From positions 1 to 13,370 of the forward strand of contig CAMLDJ010000143.1 in assembly GCA_946478755.1 (NCBI GenBank): DNA of 13,370 nucleotides. The letters run 5' to 3'. The notes below the pieces were generated by a model, which was not told where the DNA came from, made no database searches, and saw only the letters and a program-made list of their open reading frames with translations. This DNA is from an uncultured Pedobacter sp. Its GTDB lineage: Bacteria; Bacteroidota; Bacteroidia; Sphingobacteriales; Sphingobacteriaceae. Positions 4,979 through 13,370 of this stretch are shown here, one piece after another. The translations under genes and the position numbers were made by a program. Within the stretch, counting starts at the first letter, position 1. Each line of letters opens with the position of its first letter.

Positions 4979-7900
4979 ATGAATAGAGATTTAAAAAAGA
5001 TAGTACTGAACCGCTGGAGTGCTTTATTTATTCTTTTACTCATTTTCAGCGCTCAAAATGTGATGTCCCAGGGGCTGGTGAAAGTAAGGGGGACGGTAAA
5101 AGACAGTGTGGGTGGTATGCCGGGCGTAAATGTTTCCGTTGTGGGAACAAAAATAGCAACCTCAACAGACGGCAGCGGGCAGTATAAAATTGAAATGCCC
5201 AAGACAGGTGTTTTAATGATCTCTTTTACCGGATATGTAACCCAAAAATTTGAAATCAAAAATTTAAAAATTTCTCCCACGGGCGATTACGTTGTAAATG
5301 TTACCATCGTACCTGACGAAAATTCTCTTGATGAGGTTGCAGTTGTGGGCTTTGGTACACAGAAGAAGATAACGATGGTTGGTTCGGTTACGACAATTAA
5401 TCCCAAGGAGCTAAAAGGCCCGACCAGTAATCTTACACAAATGCTGCAGGGACGTTTGGCAGGGGTAATTGGCTACCAGAGCGGTGGTGAGCCCGGTTCT
5501 GATAATGCCAACTTTTATGTTAGGGGTCTGGGCTCTTTTGGCGCGGGAAAGGTTGATCCCTTGATCCTAATCGATGGGATCGAATCCACCCAAAATGACC
5601 TGGCCCGTTTACAGGCAGATGATATCGCGAGTTTCTCTGTATTAAAAGATGCAACGGCTGCGGCGGTTTACGGTGCACGCGGTGCCAATGGGATTATATT
5701 AGTAAAAACAAAGGAAGGCGTACCTGGAAAGACGAAATTTACTTTGCGGACAGATCATACCGTATCCGGCAACACGGATAACCTGAAGTATACGGATAAC
5801 ATTACCTATATGAATATGGCCAATGAAGCGGCGCTAACAAGGAACCCCTTGAACCCCCTGCCATATTCTCAAACCAAAATAGACCGTACCGCTTCCGGAA
5901 CGGCGAATCCATATTTGTATCCAAGCAATGACTGGATCAAACAGATCATAAAAGACTATACCTATAACCAACGGTTCAATATGAGTGTAACCGGTGGTGC
6001 AGATAAGGCCAACTATTATGTTGGCGGGACTTTTAATATCGACAATGGGATTTACAAAGTAGATAAGCTGAATAATTTTAACAGCAATGTTAAACTGATC
6101 AACTATTCCTTAAGATCGAATGTCACACTCAACCTGACACCTACAACCAGGGCCGACATCAGGGTATACGGACAGTTTGATGATTATAACGGTCCACTTG
6201 GAAGTGGCAAGGATGTTTTTCAGCGGGCAATGTTTGCCAACCCGGTAAATTTTCCGATGCGTTTTCCTTCAGATTATGCCCCCAAAATTAAACATGTTTT
6301 ATTTGGAAATGCCGTGATACAGACTGTGCCAGGATCGATATTGGGAGGTAACCTATACATCAATCCATATGCAGATCTTGTAAGGGGGTACAGGCAGTCC
6401 AACACTTCCAATTTGCAGCCGCAGATAGAGATAACCCAGGATCTCAGGAATATTCTCCCCGGGCTAAAAGCCCGCTTTATGGGATATGTACAGCGTAATG
6501 GCAGTTATGAGGTTGCACGTGCTTATAGCCCGTTCTACTATAGCGCTAACTCTATTGACGGTAGTGACATTACCCTCACTGAAATAAATAATGGGGGACC
6601 AACCAATATAGGGCCGGCTGGTAGTGAATATCTGAGTTATGGCGAGGGTGGAAAAGATATTAAGTCTTCTTTGTACACCGAGGCGGCTTTAAACTACAAC
6701 CAGGTATTTAAAAAAAATACAGTAAGTGGAATGCTGGTGGGAATTTTGCGGAATTCGCTGTCAGGCAATGCAGGTAGTTTACAAAATTCACTGCCGAAGC
6801 GAAATGTCGGCTTGTCAGGAAGGTTCACCTATGGCTACGACGACAGGTACCTGACAGAGTTTAACTTTGGTTATAATGGAACGGAGCGCTTTGCTAAAAA
6901 GAACCGTTTTGGATTTTTTCCTTCTATTGGAGTTGGTTACGTGGTATCGAACGAAAAATTCTTTAAACCTTTAACCAATGTGCTTAATCTGTTAAAATTC
7001 AGGGCATCATATGGTTTGAATGGAAATGATCAGATTGGAGAGGATGAGGACAGGTTCTTTTATTTGTCAAATGTAAACCTTACCAACGGCCCCGGCGCCA
7101 CGTTTGGTGAAGATCCGGCTACTGCATACTCCAGAAACGGGATTACCATATCCAGGTATGCAAATTCAGCAATCACCTGGGAAGAATCCAGACAGCTCAA
7201 TCTGGGGATGGACTTTTCTTTATTTAATGCCGTAAATATTACGATAGATGCCTATCAAAAAAGAACCTCAAATATTTTGCAGCTGCGAAGCGGTATTCCT
7301 ACAACCATGGGATTACTGGCAGATGCAAGTGCAAATGTCGGCATATCTGAAAGTAAGGGGATAGATTTTCAAACAGATTATAGCAAGTCTTTTAAAAAGG
7401 GCTGGATCCAGGTTCGGGGCACCTTTACTTATGCAAGCAATAAAATCGTGAAATATGATGAACCAACTTATCCTTCAAACCTCACGAATTTATATAGGGT
7501 AGGGCATTCCTCCGGCGAGATGATGGGATATATTGCCGAGCGTTTATTTACAGATGACATAGAAGTTGCAAACTCCCCAAGCCAGGCCGCACTGGCAGGA
7601 AATACAGCCGTCAGGGGTGGCGACATCAAATACAGGGATGTAACCGGTGATGGGGTTATAAATGGTGATGACCGGGTTTATATGGGGCTTCCGGGTACTC
7701 CCGAAATCACCTACGGCTTTGGATTTTCGGCATCCTACGGAAGTTTTGACCTGAGTACACAGATGCAGGGGAATGCACGCATTGCTTTTTTTGTAAACAG
7801 TGGTGGGTTTGATCTGGACGATTTGAGCAAAAGTGGTATAGCACCTTTTCAGCAAATTGCTGGTTACCAAACCGGCCTTTTACAGGCGGTGGCCGACAAT

Positions 7901-8218
7901 CATTGGTCTGAGGACAGCCGTAATTCTTACGCTTTCTTTCCCCGCTTAAGTAGTGTGCCAACACCTAATAATTACGTCAATTCAAGCTGGTGGTTGCGTA
8001 ATGGGGCATTTTTGAGACTTCAGCAGGTGGAAGTAGGGTATACACCTAAAGCTAAATTCAGAGCAAAATTTGGTTTGGCCAATTTCCGGGTTTATGCCAG
8101 TGCAAGAAATCTTTTTGTAATGAGCAAGTTCAAATTGTGGGATCCGGAAGTACGCGGAAATGGACTCGATTATCCACTTCAACGGGTCTATAATTTAGGT
8201 GTTAATATAGGGTTTTAG
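4979..8218 (+). CDS. SusC-like TonB-dependent outer-membrane transporter
   Basis: An outer-membrane importer for oligosaccharides, powered by TonB, that works as a complex with the SusD-like lipoprotein encoded next. From the ATG at 4979 it has 1079 residues. An in-frame ATG at 4934 would add 15 residues in front of the signal peptide. I chose 4979 because MNRDLKKIVLNRW gives a basic start followed by a hydrophobic core and a plausible cleavage near VMSQ (about residue 31). Domains: a carboxypeptidase-regulatory-like domain at about 34-115 (KVRGTVKDSVGGMPGVNV), a TonB-box-like stretch LDEVAVVGFGTQKK from residue 117, the plug to about 235 (FYVRGLGSFG, PLILIDGIE, DATAAAVYGARGANGIILV), then a beta-barrel ending LQRVYNLGVNIGF with a terminal Phe. 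There is no FecR-dependent N-terminal STN domain, so control by an ECF sigma/anti-sigma pair is unlikely. The next gene follows 29 bp later. Confidence 0.96.
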   Translation: MNRDLKKIVLNRWSALFILLLIFSAQNVMSQGLVKVRGTVKDSVGGMPGVNVSVVGTKIATSTDGSGQYKIEMPKTGVLMISFTGYVTQKFEIKNLKISPTGDYVVNVTIVPDENSLDEVAVVGFGTQKKITMVGSVTTINPKELKGPTSNLTQMLQGRLAGVIGYQSGGEPGSDNANFYVRGLGSFGAGKVDPLILIDGIESTQNDLARLQADDIASFSVLKDATAAAVYGARGANGIILVKTKEGVPGKTKFTLRTDHTVSGNTDNLKYTDNITYMNMANEAALTRNPLNPLPYSQTKIDRTASGTANPYLYPSNDWIKQIIKDYTYNQRFNMSVTGGADKANYYVGGTFNIDNGIYKVDKLNNFNSNVKLINYSLRSNVTLNLTPTTRADIRVYGQFDDYNGPLGSGKDVFQRAMFANPVNFPMRFPSDYAPKIKHVLFGNAVIQTVPGSILGGNLYINPYADLVRGYRQSNTSNLQPQIEITQDLRNILPGLKARFMGYVQRNGSYEVARAYSPFYYSANSIDGSDITLTEINNGGPTNIGPAGSEYLSYGEGGKDIKSSLYTEAALNYNQVFKKNTVSGMLVGILRNSLSGNAGSLQNSLPKRNVGLSGRFTYGYDDRYLTEFNFGYNGTERFAKKNRFGFFPSIGVGYVVSNEKFFKPLTNVLNLLKFRASYGLNGNDQIGEDEDRFFYLSNVNLTNGPGATFGEDPATAYSRNGITISRYANSAITWEESRQLNLGMDFSLFNAVNITIDAYQKRTSNILQLRSGIPTTMGLLADASANVGISESKGIDFQTDYSKSFKKGWIQVRGTFTYASNKIVKYDEPTYPSNLTNLYRVGHSSGEMMGYIAERLFTDDIEVANSPSQAALAGNTAVRGGDIKYRDVTGDGVINGDDRVYMGLPGTPEITYGFGFSASYGSFDLSTQMQGNARIAFFVNSGGFDLDDLSKSGIAPFQQIAGYQTGLLQAVADNHWSEDSRNSYAFFPRLSSVPTPNNYVNSSWWLRNGAFLRLQQVEVGYTPKAKFRAKFGLANFRVYASARNLFVMSKFKLWDPEVRGNGLDYPLQRVYNLGVNIGF

Positions 8219-8247
8219 TCTTAACTGATGATTTAATATAACATAAG

Positions 8248-10179
8248 ATGAATAATATAATGCGATCAAAAAGAATCTGGCCAATATTGGTTCTGCTAAT
8301 ATTTGTGAGTTCTTCCTGCAAGAAATTCCTGGACGTTGTTCCTGATAACGTTCCCACAATTGACAATGCCTTCACCAGTAAAAACGAGGCAGAAAAGTTT
8401 TTGTTTACCTGCTATTCTTATTTGCCCAGAAATGGGGATGCTATGGCCAATCCCGGTTTTCTATCCGGAGATGAAATGTGGATCCCTAACAGCAGACGCG
8501 GTACATTTGATACACGAGGTGGACTGATGCTCTGGGATATTGCACTTGGGCGTCAAAATTCGGCAAATCCAATCGGCGGACTCTGGACCGGCAGGTACCA
8601 GGCCATCAGGCAGTGCAACATCTTCCTTGAAAATGTCAGTGACGAAGATAAAGTATTTGATCTGACAGCAGATATGCGGGCGCGATGGTTAGCGGAAGTG
8701 AAAATTTTAAAAGCCTTTTATAATTTTCAGTTGCTAAGGATGTATGGCCCCGTACCAATTGTTGATCAAAACATCGACATCGATGCGCCTGCCTCGGATA
8801 TGATGGTAAGCAGGATGCCTTTTGATGAATGTGTAAACTATATCGTAAATCTAATTGATACTGCTGTACCTGCCTTACCCGTGGTGATAGGGGACAGAGC
8901 CAATGAACTGGGTAGAATGACGCAGCCGATTGCCTTAGCCATCAAGGCTAAACTTTTAGTGATGGCCGCCAGCCCCTTATTTAATGGTAATCCCGATTAC
9001 AGTGGACTGGTCAATAAGGATGGTACCCCATTGGTGAGCACCACTTTTGACAAAACAAAATGGGACCGCGCAACCCTGGCAGCAAAAGCAGCCATTGACA
9101 TTTGCGAGCAGGCAGGGATCAAGTTGTACACTGCGATTCCGTCATCGGTACTTTCTCCTTTTACAAACCAACAGATGACCTTGAGAAATACAATTTCTGA
9201 AAGGTGGAATTCAGAGCGGATCTGGGGCTTATCCAATAGCTATGCAGGTCAGCTGCAACGTGTGGCCATGGGCTGTTTAGCTTCTTCGTTTACACCCAAT
9301 AACTCCAATGCACAGCTTGCTGCACCTATTAAGATTGCCGATCTATTCTATACTAAAAATGGTGTGCCAATGAATGAGGACAAAGACCTTAACTTCTCCG
9401 GAAGAAATGAACTGCGGACGGCCACCAGTGAAGAGCGCTTTGCGATTAGCCAGGGATACCAGACTGCGAGGGTTAATTTTGACCGTGAGCCACGTTTCTA
9501 TGCCGATCTTGGCTTCGACGGTGGTGTTTGGTACATGATTGCCAATAACCCCGGTTCTGGCGGTAGCGATGAAGGTACATTTTACATGCAGGCGAAGTTC
9601 ACTCAGCCTGGTAATTCAGGTGCTGAAGGCTATTACAATGAAACCGGATATTTCATTAAAAAACTGGTGGAAGCAAATCTGACCAATTCTTCTACTTCAA
9701 ATACCGTAAAATCCTATGACTGGCCTGAATTCAGACTGGCCGATTTGTATCTGTTATATGCAGAGGCTGTAAATGAATCGAACGGGCCCACAGATGCTGA
9801 AATTTATAAATATCTGGATCTGATCAGGGTAAGGGCCGGACTTAAAGGTGTTAAAGAATCATGGGACGCTTCTGTGGTCGATGGACTATCAAAATTGGGC
9901 AACCAGGAATATGTAAGACAGCTGATCAGGCGTGAAAGGGGCATTGAGCTTGCTTTTGAAGGCAACCGTTTCTGGGACCTTCGCAGATGGAAAACTGCAG
10001 CATCAGAATTAAATGCGCCGATTACAGGCTGGACAATCAGCCAGTCGTCTGCTGTTGGCTATTATCAGACCAGGGTGATCTACAATCAAACTTTTATAGC
10101 ACCGAGAGATTACCTATGGCCCATCCAGACAGGGGCTTTCAGAGTAAATACAAATTTAGTTCAGAATCCAGGATGGTAA
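8248..10179 (+). CDS. SusD-like (RagB/SusD) nutrient-binding outer-membrane lipoprotein
   Basis: The lipoprotein lid of the SusC transporter, binding glycan at the cell surface. The N-terminus IWPILVLLIFVSSSC gives a lipoprotein signal with Cys24 as the lipidated residue, followed by KKFLDVVPDN, the classic SusD start. The N-terminal TPR-like part is recognisable (FLFTCYSYLP, RYQAIRQCNIFLENV, LAEVKILKAFYNFQLLRMYGPVP), as is the C-terminal SusD domain (WPEFRLADLYLLYAEAVNE, IRVRAGLKG, LIRRERGIELAFEGNRFWDLRRWK, and an end with YLWPIQ and NPGW). At 643 residues it is somewhat longer than a typical SusD of about 550-600. An alternative ATG at 8260 would give a tighter signal peptide; the data do not decide. 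It sits 29 bp after susC and 19 bp before the next gene, in one operon. Confidence 0.96.
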   Translation: MNNIMRSKRIWPILVLLIFVSSSCKKFLDVVPDNVPTIDNAFTSKNEAEKFLFTCYSYLPRNGDAMANPGFLSGDEMWIPNSRRGTFDTRGGLMLWDIALGRQNSANPIGGLWTGRYQAIRQCNIFLENVSDEDKVFDLTADMRARWLAEVKILKAFYNFQLLRMYGPVPIVDQNIDIDAPASDMMVSRMPFDECVNYIVNLIDTAVPALPVVIGDRANELGRMTQPIALAIKAKLLVMAASPLFNGNPDYSGLVNKDGTPLVSTTFDKTKWDRATLAAKAAIDICEQAGIKLYTAIPSSVLSPFTNQQMTLRNTISERWNSERIWGLSNSYAGQLQRVAMGCLASSFTPNNSNAQLAAPIKIADLFYTKNGVPMNEDKDLNFSGRNELRTATSEERFAISQGYQTARVNFDREPRFYADLGFDGGVWYMIANNPGSGGSDEGTFYMQAKFTQPGNSGAEGYYNETGYFIKKLVEANLTNSSTSNTVKSYDWPEFRLADLYLLYAEAVNESNGPTDAEIYKYLDLIRVRAGLKGVKESWDASVVDGLSKLGNQEYVRQLIRRERGIELAFEGNRFWDLRRWKTAASELNAPITGWTISQSSAVGYYQTRVIYNQTFIAPRDYLWPIQTGAFRVNTNLVQNPGW

Positions 10180-10198
10180 TCACCTTAAACTTTTTAAA

Positions 10199-11422
10199 AT
10201 GAAATTATTAAAGTCAATTTTGATCATAGCGATAGCTTCCATCATCTTAAGCGGATGTCAGAAGGAAGTGATCGGGCCCTTGGGCAATAATGACACTCCT
10301 CCAGGCCCGATATCAGATGTTAAGGTTGTGAACCAGTCGGGACAGGCAACGCTTACCTACAACTTGCCAACAGATGTAGATATTGCTTATGTAAAGGCAG
10401 AATATACTTTGCTATCAGGAGCTAAACGGGAAGTAAGGGCCTCTTTTTATACCAGCCAGATGGTTGTTGACGGCTTTGGCGATACCGAAACGCATACCGT
10501 AACTTTGTGGGCGGTTAATAAAAGTGAAGTAGCATCTGCTCCGGTAACCGTTCAGGTGAAACCATTAGAAAATGCCATACAGATCGCCTTTAGGACCATG
10601 AAAGTGGTGCCTGCATTTGGCGGTGTAAACATTTCTTTGAAAAACATTGCGAGGGCCAATCTTTCAATTATCCCGATGCGGCAACAAGGCTACAAGGGTT
10701 GGGTAGCATTCGATGGGATTTACAGTGCTACACAAGATATCAGTAAAAATATCCGTGGTCTCGATACGGTTTCGGTTAAAATAGCAGTGCTTATCCGCGA
10801 CCGCTTTTTGAACCAGACCGATACCCTGTTTACAGATGTCAAACCATTGTTTGAAATGCCTTTGGTTAAATCGCTTTATAAAACCATGCCTGGCATCATA
10901 TGGCCTGGCGACCAGCGTGCTACTTTTTCAAACAATGGAACAGACCCGACCGGGGTTGCAAGAATGTGGGACGGAGAAACGGTTTCCTTCCCAAGTGTTG
11001 CTTATACCCCCCCTACGGTTACCGATCAGGGTCCCCATTCCATTACCTTTGACCTTGGACAGACTGCCCAGTTAAGCCGTTTGGTGATCTGGGACTATCC
11101 GGAAACCATCAGTGGACGAAAAACCTATTACTACCGTGGCAACATGAAGAACTTTGAGATATGGGGTTCTGCCAATCCAAATTCAGATGGCAGTTACGAT
11201 AGCTGGTACAAGCTGGGTACTTATGTATCTGTTAAGCCTTCCGGCCTGCCCTATGGTGAAGTAAGTGATGAGGACCAGGCGACGGCTTCTGCAGGTCTTT
11301 CCTATGACCTGGATATCAACGTTCCGAAGCTCCGCTATCTGAGAATTAAATGCCTTAACAACTGGCAGGGAACAAACTTCCTCATGATCTCAGAAGTGCA
11401 GGCCTACGGTAATCCTAAATAA
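10199..11422 (+). CDS. Surface lipoprotein with DUF4959, DUF5126 and DUF5000 domains
   Basis: A 407-residue lipoprotein: signal MKLLKSILIIAIASIILSGC with Cys20 as the lipid anchor. The layout fits the common PUL family. An Ig/FN3-like DUF4959 covers about 35-122 (PGPISDVKVVNQSGQATLTYNLP), a DUF5126 covers about 125-230 (VVPAFGGVNISLKN), and a C-terminal DUF5000 with discoidin-like (F5/8 type C) features covers about 250-405 (ITFDLGQTAQLSRLVIWDY, NFEIWGSANPN, LRYLRIKCLNNWQGTNFLMISEVQAYG). Proteins like this are thought to be surface glycan-binding proteins that hand substrate to SusCD; the ligand here is unknown. No catalytic motif is seen. It lies 19 bp after the SusD gene in the same operon. 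Confidence 0.9.
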   Translation: MKLLKSILIIAIASIILSGCQKEVIGPLGNNDTPPGPISDVKVVNQSGQATLTYNLPTDVDIAYVKAEYTLLSGAKREVRASFYTSQMVVDGFGDTETHTVTLWAVNKSEVASAPVTVQVKPLENAIQIAFRTMKVVPAFGGVNISLKNIARANLSIIPMRQQGYKGWVAFDGIYSATQDISKNIRGLDTVSVKIAVLIRDRFLNQTDTLFTDVKPLFEMPLVKSLYKTMPGIIWPGDQRATFSNNGTDPTGVARMWDGETVSFPSVAYTPPTVTDQGPHSITFDLGQTAQLSRLVIWDYPETISGRKTYYYRGNMKNFEIWGSANPNSDGSYDSWYKLGTYVSVKPSGLPYGEVSDEDQATASAGLSYDLDINVPKLRYLRIKCLNNWQGTNFLMISEVQAYGNPK

Positions 11423-11444
11423 CTAACTATTAATCGTGAAAAGT

Positions 11445-12785
11445 ATGAAAAATATGCTCAATATCAGGTCTGTATTGTTCCTGCTAGCAATAATCATATC
11501 AGGAATTTCCTCCTGTACAAAAATGAATGATTTTAAGAAATATACAGCGGGTGGCGAAATAGTTTATACCGGAAGGGTAGACTCGCTCAAGATACGGTCG
11601 GGCCTTAACCGGGTGCTGGTCCAGGGATTATTTATTTCGGACAGAAAAGTAAGCTTGTGTAAAATATACTGGAACAGTCGCCAGGACTCTTTAATCGTTC
11701 CTGTTGCACGAAAGCTTGCCGTAGATACCCTTAGCAAATATGTAACTAACCTGAACGAAGGGACCTATAACTTTGAAATTATTACCTATGACGATCTCGG
11801 CCATCCATCAATTCCGGTTGTAAAAAGCGGTGTAAAGGTTTATGGGGCCAATTATGCGGCCTCTTTAATTAATATGCCACTATCGGATGTGTCTCTGGAC
11901 AATACCACAGCAACGATTACCTGGGGCGGTCTGGATAAGACCAGCGGGGCAGTTTATATGGATATTTTTTACACGAATAATGCAGGCGTAAAAATTCGGG
12001 AGAAAAAGCTTGTCAATGCAGCGACCGCGCTGCTTACCGATTACAAATACAGGACTACGTTTGACTACCGTACGGTATATCTGCCCGATACTTCAGCGAT
12101 TGACACATTTTATACTGCCTATCGTACAGGTGTAAATGCAAGAACTGATGTAACCGCCAGCTTCATCGACAACCCTGGTAAAATGGATCCAAAAAGTGTT
12201 ACCGGTACCAAATTTACCGCGGTTAGCTTAACCCAGGGTGCAGTAATTAATGCTGTTACCTGGCGAAAACTAGCTGGCTGGACTTCAAATGCCCAGGCAA
12301 ACAACTGGGGAACAGCCTACAATACCTTTGGAACCTGGGTAGAAAGAACAGCCGAAGGAATTGCCCAATTTGGGTCGATGTCGCTCGAGGCAGGTAAAAA
12401 TACAGCCACACCGGCCTTAAATAGTATGACCAACGGTAAAATATATCAGACTAAATTACTGCCGGCAGGAGAGTATAGTTTAGAAGCAAGGGTAGGTAAT
12501 GCAAGTCAAAACACGGCTATATATTTTGTTGCAAATGTTGGTACTCAAATTCCCGATATATCGGCTTTAACGGCTAAACCGACCTTGCTTAACCTGACCA
12601 ACCCTAATGATGCGTCTTATATGCAGATCACTACATCAGCACAAGGATACAATATTGCTATCAATTTTGTACTGGAGCACCCTACCGAGGTGTCCTTTGG
12701 TTTCGTTGCTAACCTTACAGGATCGCTTACCGCCAACCAATACCTGAAAATATCAGGTGTGAGAATGAAGTCCCTTGCTTTTTAG
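11445..12785 (+). CDS. Surface lipoprotein with DUF4998 and DUF5013 domains
   Basis: A 446-residue lipoprotein with a signal ending IISGISSC (Cys24). I chose the ATG at 11445 over an in-frame GTG at 11436, because it is the better start codon and still leaves a basic N-terminus before the hydrophobic core. Residues about 25-210 fit DUF4998 (MNDFKKYTAGGEIVYTGRVD, SGLNRVLVQGLF, NLNEGTYNFEIITYDDLGHPS), which consists of repeated Ig-like sheets. The C-terminal part, about 260-445, fits DUF5013 (WRKLAGWTSNAQANNWG from residue 273, LPAGEYSLEARVG, FGFVANLTG), a beta-sandwich that looks like a carbohydrate-binding module. Such proteins usually accompany DUF5000 lipoproteins in PULs and are presumed to bind glycan. 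It is 22 bp from the gene before and 3 bp from the gene after. Confidence 0.88.
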   Translation: MKNMLNIRSVLFLLAIIISGISSCTKMNDFKKYTAGGEIVYTGRVDSLKIRSGLNRVLVQGLFISDRKVSLCKIYWNSRQDSLIVPVARKLAVDTLSKYVTNLNEGTYNFEIITYDDLGHPSIPVVKSGVKVYGANYAASLINMPLSDVSLDNTTATITWGGLDKTSGAVYMDIFYTNNAGVKIREKKLVNAATALLTDYKYRTTFDYRTVYLPDTSAIDTFYTAYRTGVNARTDVTASFIDNPGKMDPKSVTGTKFTAVSLTQGAVINAVTWRKLAGWTSNAQANNWGTAYNTFGTWVERTAEGIAQFGSMSLEAGKNTATPALNSMTNGKIYQTKLLPAGEYSLEARVGNASQNTAIYFVANVGTQIPDISALTAKPTLLNLTNPNDASYMQITTSAQGYNIAINFVLEHPTEVSFGFVANLTGSLTANQYLKISGVRMKSLAF

Positions 12786-12788
12786 CAT

Positions 12789-13370
12789 ATGGAGCACAAA
12801 AACTTCAAGGCAAATCTATTTGTCGCACTGGTACTGCTGGGAATCGGTCTAAGGCCATTCTCAGCAGCTGGTGCGGCATCTGTTGCGCTGGTTGATATAT
12901 TGATCAACCAGGTTGCCTACAATTTGAAGGGGCCTAAGGTAGCCATCATAAAAAGTGATCAGCCATTGCCTGATCATACCGGCTTTCAGCTCATGAAACC
13001 CGGTAGTGATGTTCCCTTATTTTCGGGGAAAACAGGTAAATCAGAACGTGTGGCCGACTGGAGCCTGAATATCTGGTACAGCCGGATCAGTTTTTCAGGC
13101 TTTGCCCTCCCTGGAACCTATCAGATCCGATTATCAGTTGATGGAAAAACATACCGTTCCGCCAGCTTTGATATTGGCGAGGGAGCACTCGGCAAAATAG
13201 CTATTCCGGCAATTGCCGGGTTCTTCAACCATCAGCGGGCAAATTCAACGGAGGAACAGGAGGCTGATAAAAGCATCTTGCTTTATGGCAGCAATAAAAC
13301 AGTTGATCTGAGCGGGGGGTGGTGCGATGCCTCAGGTGATGTCAGTAAATATTTTTCACACCTGGCCTAT
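12789..13370 (+). CDS. GH9-family glycoside hydrolase with N-terminal Ig-like domain, partial
   Basis: The first 194 codons of a larger enzyme that runs off the window. The N-terminus has a signal peptide (hydrophobic core about residues 9-20, cleavage likely near SAAGA at about 25-29). Residues about 35-130 match the CelD N-terminal Ig-like domain of GH9 enzymes (ILINQVAYNLKGPKVAII, FSGFALPGTYQIRL). The catalytic domain then begins with FFNHQRA and reaches VDLSGGWCDASGDVSKYFSHL. D180 and D184 correspond to the catalytic-base aspartates of the GH9 DAGD motif, here with an extra Ser between Ala and Gly. GH9 enzymes are inverting endo- or exo-glucanases acting on beta-1,4-glucans and related glycans. 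The ATG is only 3 bp after the previous stop, so it belongs to the operon and is likely its degradative enzyme. The (alpha/alpha)6 barrel and the catalytic Glu lie beyond the edge. Confidence 0.83.
   Translation, partial: MEHKNFKANLFVALVLLGIGLRPFSAAGAASVALVDILINQVAYNLKGPKVAIIKSDQPLPDHTGFQLMKPGSDVPLFSGKTGKSERVADWSLNIWYSRISFSGFALPGTYQIRLSVDGKTYRSASFDIGEGALGKIAIPAIAGFFNHQRANSTEEQEADKSILLYGSNKTVDLSGGWCDASGDVSKYFSHLAY

Noticed and set aside
7544..7964. Two overlapping - strand reading frames within the SusC gene
   Set aside because: They are antisense to the conserved beta-barrel coding sequence and resemble no protein family I know.
1..13370. CRISPR array, phage genes, toxin-antitoxin or other defence system
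   Set aside because: No regularly spaced repeats, and no phage, nuclease or toxin-like proteins were seen on either strand.

Overview
The window looks like chromosome of a Bacteroidota, most likely family Sphingobacteriaceae (Pedobacter or a close relative). Reasons: a SusC/SusD pair followed by DUF-type surface lipoproteins and a glycosidase, promoters of the Bacteroidota type (TTTG about 19-20 bp upstream of TAnnTTTG), weak or absent Shine-Dalgarno sequences, and moderate GC. The genus is inferred from general resemblance; no search was run.

Region 1 (1-2275) is core-like. A PQQ-dependent sugar dehydrogenase has lost its 5' end. It is followed by a diacylglycerol/undecaprenol kinase whose last codons overlap recO, then by tRNA-Val(UAC) with its own good promoter, an encoded CCA and a strong terminator. 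All are on the + strand.

Region 2 (2276-4256) holds the most unusual gene. It encodes a 618-residue membrane receptor with a signal peptide, a DISMED2-type extracellular domain, a seven-helix 7TMR-DISM membrane domain and a coiled coil. In place of a kinase, cyclase or LytTR output it ends in the Cys4 zinc-ribbon/helical N-terminal domain of IS1595-type transposases, with no DDE catalytic domain. A terminator closes it.

Region 3 (4257-4978) is a roughly 720-bp non-coding stretch. It carries four copies of a 13-bp sequence ATTC(G/T)AACCAAA(T/C), a candidate promoter that overlaps one copy, a possible relic of another gene start, and a long inverted repeat close to the next gene.

Region 4 (4979 to the end) is the start of a polysaccharide utilization locus on one strand with short gaps: SusC-like TonB-dependent transporter, SusD-like glycan-binding lipoprotein, a DUF4959/DUF5126/DUF5000 lipoprotein, a DUF4998/DUF5013 lipoprotein, and a GH9-type glycosidase cut by the window edge. 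The expected arrangement is surface lipoproteins and SusD capturing a glycan, the GH9 enzyme cutting it and SusC importing the products. GH9 points to a beta-1,4-glucan-like substrate, but this is inference.

The main hypothesis is that the receptor in region 2 is a one-component, membrane-anchored glycan sensor that controls the locus in region 4 by binding the repeated sites in region 3. No classical PUL regulator (hybrid two-component, SusR-like, ECF sigma/anti-sigma) is visible in the window.
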